From Symbiodinium natans (Eukaryota; Sar; Dinophyceae; Suessiales; Symbiodiniaceae): 64,000 nucleotides of DNA. Made by a program: the position numbers and the translations under genes. Each line of letters starts with the position of its first letter. Position 1 is the stretch's first letter. A model generated the notes under the pieces. It was not told where the DNA came from and did not search any database. It saw only the letters and a list, made by a program, of their open reading frames with translations. This document shows positions 43,343-55,300 of the stretch, one piece after another. The stretch lies in assembly GCA_905221605.1 (NCBI GenBank), contig CAJNDS010001724.1, positions 10,001 through 74,000 on the forward strand, given 5' to 3'.

Positions 43343-46300
43343 ATGGCGGTGAACGGCGATGTGGCTGCCAGCAAGGGCGTGGCCGCCATCTCGAAGAACA
43401 TTCCGCTCTCAGAGGCGAGGACGGAATTGTCAGAACCTAAAATGTTTTGGGTGTAAGGTTTAGGGTTCAGGGTTTAGAGTTTAGGGCGGCGAGGACCCGG
43501 AGTACACCCCTGATTCCCCGTTTTGTTCGGGTTTTGGGGGTTTGGAGTTTAGGGTATAGTTAGGGTTTAGGACCCGGAGCCCTTATTTCCTTCTTTAGGG
43601 TCGGGGTTCCCTTAGAACCCCCTGAAAACCAAAAAGGGTACCCTGTTTCGTTGGTTCAAGCCTTGGTTGAACCCAGCTTAGGGTTGACAGGGTTTAGGGT
43701 TTAGGTTTTGGGACTTAGGGGTTTAGGCTTTAGGGAGCTACCCCAAGTAACATGTTGCAGACCCTTCACGCAGGGAGAATTTTTCATGTGGAACATGCTT
43801 TTCCATCCTACACAACCCTCAAAACCCCTAAACACCACTAAAAAGCCCTAAATGGCACACTTTACAACCCAAATCTCTAGATTTAGGGTTTAGGGTTGAA
43901 TATCGTCAGTTCTCTAGATTGAAGCATCTTGGATTTTGGGTCGCCATTGCGATTTTTTGTGCCCGCCCCCCACAACCCTGAACCTCAACCCTAAACAACG
44001 TACCAGCCAGGTCAACCGCCATTGCATTCCGGAGGACTGCTGGGTCGCGCTGAATGGCAAGGCCGATCAGATCCCTAAGTCTAGCAGGGTTAGGGTTTAG
44101 TGTTTACAGGTATACAGAGTTTGTTTTTTGGTTTGTTCGGGGTTTGCTTAGGCTTTTGTTTGGGATTTGCCTAGGGCTTGGTGAGGGTTTCTTTAGGGCT
44201 AAACCCTTAACCCTAAACCCTAAACGCTAAACCCTAAACCCTAAACCCTAAATCCTAAACCCAAACTGCGTTTGTGGCAGCACATGGCAGCCACATGTGC
44301 CCGCAGAGTGCGTAGGGCACCCTAAGAGGGACAAGAATTTGGAGAACTCCTGGGTTTAGGGTTTAGGGTTTAGGGTTTAGGGTTTGGGGTTTAGGGTTTA
44401 GGGTTTAGGGTTTAATTAGGGTTTAGGGTTTAGGGTTTAGGGTTTAGGGTTTAGGGTTTAGGGTTTAGGGTTTAGGGTTTAGGGTTCAGGGCCCCACATA
44501 GTCAGACGAGTCAGACCCTTTGAACGGTCTATGTATATGGGGTGGGGGAGGGGGGGACTGTAACATTTTGCCGGAAAATCTTGTGGTTGTCTTGCGTCCT
44601 GTCTGCAAAGTTCCATCAGTTTGTTCTTCCCCAGAATAGCCTCTGTTCAACCCTAAACCCGAAACCTTAAACCCAAACCCTACCCCCTGAACCCTAAACC
44701 CTAAACCCTAAACCCTAAACCCTAAACCCTAAACCCGGAGCAGGTCTACGACGTGTCCGAGTTCATGGATCGCCATCCCGGCGGCCCTACGACCATCCTC
44801 GCATGGGCGGGGAAGGATGCCTCGAAGCTCCTAGGATTCTCCTAGGAGGGTCAGGGTTTGGGGTTTAGGGTTCAGGGTTTAGGGTTTAGGGTTTAGGGTT
44901 TAGGGTTTAGGGCTTAGTTGCAAGGATTGCGGCTCTGGTTACCGCAGGCCAGGCTTTCGCTACCTGCTGCACTGTTTCTGTTGCCCATCGCTTTGTTTGC
45001 CGGTTACACGCTTTCCGTTGCGACCAAGGCTTGGGGCAAACCTTGGGATGTTCCCCCTTATACGAGCAGTCCTTAACAGGGATTATATTATAGTGCCCCC
45101 CCTACTATACTCCCTCCCTATTCATCCAGGACTGTTAGTGCAAGGGGGAACTTCCCAAGGCAAACCCCTGAAGGAGCAACCTGAAGATTCTCAGGCCTCA
45201 ATGGGTCGGGAATATGCGCATAACAATAGCAGTCAGGGGCGAGGCCTGAGAGTCCTGGTCCTGATAATGAGGATGACCCTGAAACCCTAAACCCTCAACC
45301 CTACACCCGACAGAATCAGGGCGGGGCGGGAGTCCATACGGGTACCCCCAAGCAGCCATTCGATCTAGCCTGCCCCCCTATGAAAAGCCCAAAGGCCTAA
45401 ACCCTCAACTCGTGAACCTTGAATCCTGGGCCCAACAGCTTCTTAGTAGGCAATGAAGGAATTTGGCACCTCACCACACCTCAATATGAACCCTTGAAGG
45501 GATTCTATAAGGCACCTAAATCCAAACCCTAAACCCTTAGCCCTAAACCCTAAACCCTATCTCCCAAACCTAAACCCCGAAACCCCAAACAAAAAGCCCT
45601 ACTTCCCTTCTTCCCTACTATAAGAACCCAGTAGGGAGAGCCATCCCAGGCTCTTCAACGAGATCCACAAGGGCGTGAAGACACTTTGCGTGATATCGAC
45701 ACACCTTGGGGCACAGCCCTAGGGTTTAGGGTTTAGGGTTTAGGGTTTAGGGTTTAGGATTTAGGTTTAGTAGGGTTCCATAGCACAAGACCCTCAAGGA
45801 TGATTCTGAAGCTGCAACAGCTCCTCTAAGAGCTTACTCCGAAGCCCTGGGCGTCTCAGGGGTCCGAAACCCCGTTGCTTTTGGTTTTTCGGGGGCTGAG
45901 GGTCGAGATGCTTCCTCCTTGCGCGTTAAGGCAGAGAATCCTATAGCCCCAGGCCCGACACTCCCTTGCTGAAGCCCTCGCTCCAAGACCCTAGCTTGCC
46001 CCTGCTGATGAGTCCCAAAGCCTACCTGCTTTGGCAGGTTACTTTTACCTAAAAAGTCGATAGGGCCATGAGAAGCAAAGCCTGCAAGAAGTCGGTTTTG
46101 GGGATTCTTGAGGTACGTACCCTCAACCCAACCCTGAGCCCTGAACCCTAAACCCTAAATCGCTCCCAGGATTGATGCTTATTTGCGGCCAGAGGCTTTC
46201 CTTGGCGACCTGGGTGTCGCACGGCCCACAAGACAGACCAGGAATCGCTTCGGGCACCCTAAACCCCAAACCCTCAACCCCAAACCCTAAACCCCAAACA

Positions 46301-49300
46301 CCCTAATCACGCTAACACCTACACGAAAGAGGGGGCGAGGGGGTTGCCAAACAGACAAATCTCAGGACAGAGGATGATTCAGGGCCCTAGGGTTCGGGGT
46401 TCCCTAAGCCTTTTGAACCCTAAACCCTAAACCCTAAACCCTAAACCCTAAACCCTAAACCCTAGGGTTCAGGGTTTAGCTGGGGGTTTCCAGAACCTGA
46501 GGTAGATGAAAGCCTCATGTCCGATGAGTTCTGGCACACTCTGAGGGAGGCCGGTGCGCACTGCACTGCCTGTGTTCTTGAGAGGTTTGGGCTTAGGCTT
46601 TAGGTTTTAGGGTTTAGGGTTTAGGGTTCAGGGTTCAGGGTTTGCGGTTAATTGGGCTTTAGGGTCCTCGGCTATGGTCCTTAAACCCCAGACAAAGCCC
46701 TGTGCAGCCCAACGAAAGTCCGTTTAGGGCTTTGGGTTTGTTGCGCGAGGTGCAGGTTTCTCACTTGCCGGTTCTCAGTTCTAAGGTTTTCGGAGAGCGC
46801 CCGATTTGAAGGGTTTAGGGCCTCGGGCTAAGGGCTTACGTACTGCTGCTTCCGAGCCATTGGGGCTTCGGGGCGTGAATCCCCGTCGCCATTTAGCCTT
46901 CAACTTCCTAGAACCCCCCAAAAAAGACTCCCAAAAGTTCCCAACCCCTAAGCCCTGCGATCCCAAACCCCCTAGAAACTTAAAAAGAGGCCCCCGAACA
47001 ATGATTGCTTTAGCTGGTCCGTGCTGAAGCAGCCCCGGACCCTGGTGTGCTCAGGCGCGCATCGCGGAAATCAACGAGGAGATCGACCGCGTGCTAAGCC
47101 AAAGCAGCCCCGACGAAATGTGCGTTGTGTTTAGCTGTGGAGGGTTGAAATGTATTGCAATTCAGATGGGATGATAATATGAGCTACCCAAGAAGTGCCA
47201 GGCCGCTATATGGTGGAGTTTAGGTGCGTTGGAGTGCGGGGGGGGCCCCCGTAAATCCCACACCAAAAGAGTCCTGAACCCCAAGCCCTTCTCCCGCGAT
47301 GCAGGTAACAACAGCATTCACAAGGCAGACAGCGTCCCCAGACTCCTCCAAGACAAGCACTTCGGCAGCAAAGAGACCCCGATTCGGGCTTTTCTGGGGT
47401 TTAGAGTTCCTACACATGACAATGATGAAATTAACTACTCTCATCGTGATGTCATGTGATGCATGGTGTGGTCGAGGACTTTTGCGTGCACAGGATTTAG
47501 CCACAATGTCATTGTGGCTCGTGAGCGGTTTAACAGGATTTGGGGGTTTTGGTTTGGTTGAGCTTGCAACCCTAGGCCCTAAACCCTATACCCTAAACCC
47601 CAAACCCCAAACCCCAAACCCCAAACCCTAAACCCTAAACCCCAAACCCTAAACCCTAAACGCTAAACCCTAAACCCTAAACCCAACTTCGGCTGTGGAA
47701 GATGCCGTTGGCTTGGTGGTTGCAGTTTCGTAGTCTGGCCTGCCTTGGCTGAACGACTGCTTTGGGTTCTGGGGCTTGCGGCTGTTGGGTTTAGGGTTTA
47801 GGGTTTAGGGTTTAGGGTTTCATGTAAGTTTAGCCTTGGGGTTTAGGGTTTAGGGTTGGATTAGAGGGGTTTAGGTTTTATAGGGTTTAGGGTGCGCTGA
47901 ACGCCTGAATGGCGCCGAGACAAAGCAGTCGAGTGATCACCTTTATGTTGGTGCATGCTTGTTTTCCCTTATGCGCATTTCCAGCCGATGAATATGACTT
48001 CAGTGATGTTCCATATTCTTGTCGAATCTTGCATCTACATGCGGGCGAAGAAACAGCCACAACAGCCTCTCTTTTTCGGTAAATGTAAATAAAACCAAAT
48101 ATATAGATGCATATATATATATATATGCTCACGCCCCCCCCCATGATCCACGTTTCTGCTTCGAAACAGATGGATTTTGGGAGGAGAGGGGGCTATGAGC
48201 TAGCGACAAAAACACCGACAGGGCCGATAAAAACCTATATCATTTCAAGTCAGGCAGGTCATTTACACCAACAAGGTAGAAAAATACCCGAAAAAATCAT
48301 GCTTTTTTAGAAAACTCGAGCCGGCTCGAATTTTCAAAAAAAAACTGACACAGTAGGTCGCCCAAACACGAGCAGGCTCGAATTTTCAAAAAAAAACCTA
48401 AATTTCAGGATCTATGGCTCCAGCAGCCCGGTAGATCCTGAAAGTTAGGTTTTTTTGGGAAAATTCGAGCCTGCTCGAGTTTCTGGGACCTAAAGCTTCA
48501 AGAATTTTAGGAAAATTCGAGCCGGCTCGAATTTTCCAAAAAAAACTGACACAGTAGATTGCCGAAACACGACCAGGCTCGAATTTTCCAAAAAAATCCT
48601 AAATTTCAGGATCTATGGCTCCAGCAGCCCGGTAGATCCTGAAAGTTAGGTTTTTTTGGGAAAATTCGAGCCTGCTCGAGTTTCTGGGACCTAAAGCTTC
48701 AAGAATTTTAGGAAAATTCGAGCCGGCTCGAATTTTCCAAAAAAAACTGACACAGTAGATTGCCGAAACACGACCAGGCTCGAATTTTCCAAAAAAACCT
48801 AAATTTCAGGATCTATGGTTCCAGCAGCCCGGTAGATCCTGAAAGTTCGGTTTTTTTGGGAAAATTCGAGCCTGCTCGAGTTTCTGGGACCTAAAGCTTC
48901 AAGAATTTTAGGAAAATTCGAGCCGGCTCGAATTTTCCAAAAAAAACTGACACAGTAGATTGCCGAAACACGACCAGGCTCGAATTTTCCAAAAAAAACC
49001 TAAATTTCAGGATCTATGGCTCCAGCAGCCCGGTAGATCCTGAAAGTTCGGTTTTTTTTGGAAAATTCGAGCCTGCTCGAGTTTTCGAGACCTGGAGCTT
49101 CAAGAATTTTCGGAAAATTCGAGCCGGCTCGAGTTTTCTAAAAAAAATGCTGAAACCATAGCTGTGTGACCCCAAGGCCTCATAGATGACATAATTTAGG
49201 TTTTTTTTGGAAAATTCGAGCCTGCTCGAGTTTTCGAGACCTGGAGCTTCAAGAATTTTCGGAAAATTCGAGCCGGCTCGAATTTTCTCTAAAAAACATG

Positions 49301-52300
49301 CTGAAACCATGGCTGTGTGACCCCAAGGTCTCATAGATGACAGAATGTAGTTTTTTTTGGAAAATTCGAGCCTGCTCGAGTTGTGGTGACCTGGTGCCTG
49401 GAGATTTTTCGGAAAATTCGAGCCGGCTCGAGATTTCCCGAAATCTCTTGATATTCTGACTGCGATAATTGATACAATTAGTAGCATTAGTTACCAATTC
49501 TATTTCAATTGGTAAGTTTCCCATATTTTTTGACGGCAAATATCTAACTTGTGAGAAGAGGCCACGCAATGGTTTAAATCCAACAATCGTTTTGGTCTTA
49601 AACCCTTGACAATTAACATAAGAACTACCTTTGTGTCAAAGAAAACTTAAACTATCAATGAGGATATCTGCGGGACTAAAAGTTTCCATGATATATAAAT
49701 AGCATAGATAATTTGATTACATATACATACCTTCAACTTGTATTCAATCAAGTAATTCAAAACTATATGAAGTGTCTTACTATTGTTCTTCTTCCTACTT
49801 TCACCTGCTTAACTGCTTCATCTACTTAATTATTCTCAACTAACTTTCTTATCTCTTCGTAAGCATGTTGTTTAAATTGCTTCTCTATCTTCGATGTCTC
49901 TATTTGTTCGTATGTTGTTGCTTTCTTATGAAATGATTATGGCATCAAACTGTTGTTAAAAACTCTTCTTCGGTTATAGGTAGATGTCCTGCTTTGTTTT
50001 TAATATTGCCTATATCTTCATAAGGATGTTTTTGTAGAGGGTCTAATGTTGATTTCTTTGATGTTATACTTCCTTTTTCAAACATAGGTTCCGGGGGCGA
50101 ACTCAGCCGCTGCGTTTTTGTGGTTTTCCACAGAGGCAAGAAATGCTGCAACTATAAAAACGAAACATTTCGCCGAATTTGCACAACACCGAAAAAGGCA
50201 ATTCCCGCAAAACCAATTCCACAAAACCAAAAAAACCAATTCCCGCAAAACCAAAAAAACCAATTCCCAAGGAACCAAAAAAACCAATACCAAAAAAACC
50301 AAAAAAACCAAAAAAACCAATTTTCCAGGACTCTTCCAAAAAAGCCTCCAAACCAAGAGTCCCGGAAAATTGGTTTTTTTGGTTTTTTTGGTTTTTTTGG
50401 TATTGGTTTTTTTGGTTCATTGGGAATTGGTTTTTTGGGACTATTTTGTGATTTCGGTGTCCCTGTTCTCCCTATGAGCCTTGCATCATCTGGCAGGTCT
50501 TTTGGCTTCTTGCTCTGATAAAACTTTCGTAGCATCCCACCTGCGCATATCATGGGAAGTTACGCGGCGGACCAAGAGATCCAAGACGGAATGCTCACAT
50601 TCGACGAAGCCTGCGCACACGTGTCCGGCCAAAAACTACAAGGGCCAGAGAACAAACCTCTGAAGTCGGACCGTGCTACTGGTGACGTTCGCGTGTGCGA
50701 TCTGCCGATTCGCCATCTAGAGTCCAATCCAACCAAGATCGAGCAATTCGCAGACGTACTCTTAGACCAGAAGCTGACAGTGACCAACAGCATGTTCGAC
50801 ACCATCTACAAGACTTGCTATGAAACCAAGTATGCCCAACTTCCTCACCCGTTCTGCTTGTGCAAGGAACCAACCGTTCCCTACACCATGCAGATCATCA
50901 TTCTGCCCGCGTCTCCCCCGGCAAACTCTGATCCCAGTGCTGATTACGTCCACATCGTGAAGCATGTCTACCTGCATCGCAACAAAGTACCATCAAAAGA
51001 TTGCGTTGCAATGTGTCACGGCACACCCATGAGGTTCGAGTGGGGTAACAACACTCGGCTGGGTCTGGCTGGGTTGAACTACATGTTGGATCGCATGGGT
51101 GGTCGACAGTTGCGGCACTGGGTCATCAAACCCAAGTTCGAAAAAAAGCTCACCCTGGACCAACAGCAGCGCTCAGATGGCTATGCCTTCATTCGCGACT
51201 GTGGTCCTCGGAGCAACAACAAAAACCAGTTTATGGAGTGGACGGATGAGCAAATCCACACTCCCGGTGGAAAACTCGAAAACTGGCCAGAAGGCAAGGT
51301 CAAGGAAGCTCTGCACAATTACATGAAAGGCCGCCAAAACGCCAAGACCCTGGAGTTCTGGCCCTTCACGTTCAAGAGCTTCGTGCCTTGGTTCCTCGAC
51401 AAAGTCCTGCTCAAGATGTTGCCAACCATGCGGCAGAATGCCATCACATGGCTCGGTCGAACCCGAACAGGCAAGTCGGTGTCATCGAAAACTATACTTT
51501 TCATGCAGTCAAAGTTTGAGATCGACTCAGCCGCGCGTTCCGACCTTGTGCCATCAATCGTGACAGCCAAGCATCTTGACTTCTTCAAGGCTGAACCCCT
51601 CACCAAATTCAAGCCTGGAGTCTTTGACGACGGCATGCTTCAAAAGATGGACGCCTCTTTCTTGAAGGCATTCCTAAACCCATCAGTCACTCGTTCGAAA
51701 TATAACACCGAGATATCTATGACACAATCTTTTTTGGTTTTCAATAAGCAAGGGACAGAGATTTTATAACTTCATATGTACAAAAGAGAAACTTAGGAGG
51801 AAGATGCCACCGTGTGGGCAAGGTACTCGTCTGCTCAATTTGATCAAGGCGCAGGACGTCACGCGTGCAACAATCCGTACAACCGCACCATTGATGAAGC
51901 ACTCTTCGCAGACATGCAGAAATCTAAGATTTGGTCAGCTCCCCATGACAAGTTCGTCAGCATGATAAAGCCTTCCTTCTTAGCTGTGGACGAAGATGAG
52001 GATATGGATGCTATCCTTGCGAGAACCCATATCGTACTCCTCACGGACTCAGGTATCTACTACCGCATTGCTGGTACATCGAAAGATCCGGTGGATTTCA
52101 TCGAGTGGGGTACTGATCCCAAGGACTTGCTCGCCCCCTCGCAGCACATGATCTTCAAACAGTACAAGATGAACCCGCATCTCCACAAATATCCGGAAGA
52201 GTACTTTAGAGATCTCGCGTGGTCCCAAGAGCTTCTTCGTCGTGTACTCAACGGTGAAACCATTCCTCGCAGCTCCACAGTGCTCGGTTCCAGTCTCTTT

Positions 52301-55300
52301 GGCATCCGCACCGAAAGGACTTTTTGTTTAATTCAACCTTAATGCTTAAAGTGTGAGTACTCTTGAGAGCTGTCTATTCGTATACTGAGTTCACTACTTT
52401 GGTAGGACTGCTGTGGAGTCACATCCGTCGCTTCTTCCTCCTGCTGAGCTAAGTGCGAAAGTCAAGCAAGAACAGGTGGGGGCTTCTGAAAAATAGGGAA
52501 AATGTACAAAATGGAGCTTGTATTTTGAGAAGAAATTCCCAGGTGTCTCACGCATTCCAAACGCTCAAGAAGTCTCCGCTCCAGACCATCAACCTGGAAT
52601 CACCTTCGCCCAAGAAGTCTGACAGTGCCAGCTCTACCTCGCCAATGCCCAAGCGTGCTAGGATCGCAGCACCAGCCTCTGCATCAGCTCCTCTAAATCC
52701 AAATTTTCTGGAACACGATGCTGACGACGACATCATGCCAGAAGTAGGGCACCAGCCGGATGAGCTGGAGCAGGAGCTGGAGGAACTCATGGACCGAATG
52801 GACACGGATGACTGAGTAGCTCTTCAGTAAACCCTGACGACTCCAAAGCATTTTGAGTTCAGGAACTGTAGCTCCTGAATCGCTTTTCCCGAGTCGCTTC
52901 ATCTTGAGCCTCATATTGCACACAGAACACGCGGAACACGCATACAGGTCCGTCAAGTCACACACACACAGACGCACGTACCGTCGCACCTCGCGTGAGA
53001 AAAATACCGAAACATCAATGTTGCTTGCAGTGCTGCATGTTTTCTGCGACTGCTTGTGCCGAAACGCTTCGTTTCATGAGGAGGTCGATGACATCGTTTG
53101 CATTGCTTTTCAAGTTTTGGTAGGTAGTTTTATTTTGCAAGGCTATCCCTTATGGCGTCTTACAGTGATTGGATCGCCTTTCGAGAAGCGGTCCTGACAG
53201 CAGATCTCCTCAATCGGACCGAGTTTCTCTACGTGGTGAAACATTGTCACATTCAGACGTGTGGGAATCTACCAGACACAATAGCTACGCGAGCCTTGCT
53301 GGCGTGCCAAGCTCTAAAGCTTGTGCCTTCATCTCGTACGTGCACAAATTGTTCGTCGTCTTTCAAGTTATGCGTCAAGGCGGGCGTCTATAAATGGTAT
53401 GGTCCTCGCTACAATCAAGGGTGTCACGAATGTGATGCTCAAGAATACGCAGCTGCCTCCATTGGCTTTCTTCGGGGCGTCGGATCAGCCTTGTGGTTTG
53501 CCAAGCTCGACTGCTTATTCATGTGGACGCAAGAATATACTCGTCAACACATCATTCGAGAGCTACACCCGCTGGCACACCGAAGCATCGACCATTGGAC
53601 ATCGTCATTCCAAGAAACAGTGAGTGCATGGTTCAACCTTCACACTCGAAATGGCTTCGAGAGTCCTATTTTCCAAGCCCTGATGCCAACTTCGGCTTCG
53701 CTATTCCGAAAACCTGCGTCGTGCAGTACATCTTCTAAGAGGCCCGCGTCAGCGAAGTCTTCGAAACCATCTTTGGGGACATCCTCGCCGGCAGTGCTGA
53801 AAAGGCCAAGCCTGAAATCTGCAAAAGCAGTGTTGAAAAGGCCTGGCCTGAAATGCAAGGGTCCAGGCCGTGTCTTCATAGCGGATGAAACTCATCTCAA
53901 CAAACGCAAGCCTAGCGTCCTATCCAAACATGGTCGGCCTCAGCGTGACCAGATTTGGTTATGGGGTGCGGTGCTCGAAGGTCATGTGCAAACTCACTTT
54001 CTATTTCGAGTCCTTGAACACCCGGATGACTCTTTCGATGGCAAGCCACGCGGGCACAAGGAGATGCTACACAACATCGAGAGTCTAGGGATGCGAGAGC
54101 ACGATGTCTTTGTGAGCGACAAATGGAAAGCAACAGTGTCGGCCATGAAAGCTTTTAGGAAGAACAAGAAGATCACCACGGACGACTTGCCGCACGAAAT
54201 TGTCAACCACAGTGAGGGCGAAATTAAAAATCAAAACGGTTTCACCACAAATCCCATTGAGGCCAAATGGAGTCTCATCAAGAGATGGGTGAGGCAGCGA
54301 ATGTCTGGACACCTTCCAGGGCATTCGGATAGGCAGAAGTGGCGCTTGACTCTGAATGAGTATCAGGCTCGAAACTTATTGAAGATACAGTCGCCTCAAC
54401 GTTTCGATCATGGTCATGTCACTACAGTTGGCTTCAAAAGCATGGCCCGACTTTTCGTAGTTAGTTAGGCAGAAAGCCTGACTTTTCTTCATTGCTTAGA
54501 CAGAAACACTGATGATCAGGTGCAGAAAGCATGTGGAAAGAAATGCAAAAGAAATGCATGCATTCGTGGTGTTTCATGATTCAGTATATATTTCTTCAGC
54601 TGTCAGTCACAATAGAAACCAGGAGTCTCAGCTCGAGATGCTGAGTTTCAAAACTCAAAAAGCACTTTCGCTTCTATATATAAGGGGCATTATCCTTTCA
54701 GGACTGAGCCCAGTCTCTAAATTTTAGTGGGGGGCGGAAAGTCGCTGCATGTAAAACCCCAAAAAACGCAGCGGCTGACTTCGCCCCCCGAACCCAAACA
54801 TACTAACGGGGTCTTCTACTTTCCGTATTCATATGTTTTGTCCCAGTGTCTTCTGGTCGTTGTCCTGATACATAAGGAGAACCATAGCTACGACTTCTGA
54901 ATACATTCCCATAATCATTGTTTATTTGTTGTCCCGATGCTGAACCTAAACTGTGACTTACAATACCAGAAATTCCAGTTTCTTCTTTTCTTTAACCGTC
55001 TATTTCAATAAAACCATCTTGAATGAACTTATCTACATCTTTATAACACTGAGTCAGTTGCGTCTTATATAAAGGAAGGTTTCAATCACCATAAACATCT
55101 CTACAGCTTTTAGTCCCAGCAATGTATAAAATAGAACCATTTTTGATATATCCCGTCAGGATTCTCATACGATAATTTAAGTCCTTGCGTGTCCGTTAAG
55201 AATGTCTCTGTCTTTGCGAATTCGTCTCTAACTTCATTATGTAGTCTGCTTCTTGTGTTAGGTGCTTTATTTGAAACCCCTTCATCTCTTCTTTTATGTT

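Larger units (their letters stand above)
50087..54794 (+). mobile_element. Intact IS1595/Merlin-like DNA transposon with helicase-like cargo
   Basis: 4708 bp between 8-bp duplications. Terminal inverted repeats begin GGTTC[C/G]GGGGGCGAA and match over about 33 bp with two mismatches. It encodes, both on +, a spliced ~673-aa P-loop protein (50552-52815) and a 438-aa DDE transposase (53152-54468). Exact duplications, matching TIRs and open frames suggest recent activity. It sits in an AT-rich island inside intron 7 of the cytochrome gene. Confidence 0.9.
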
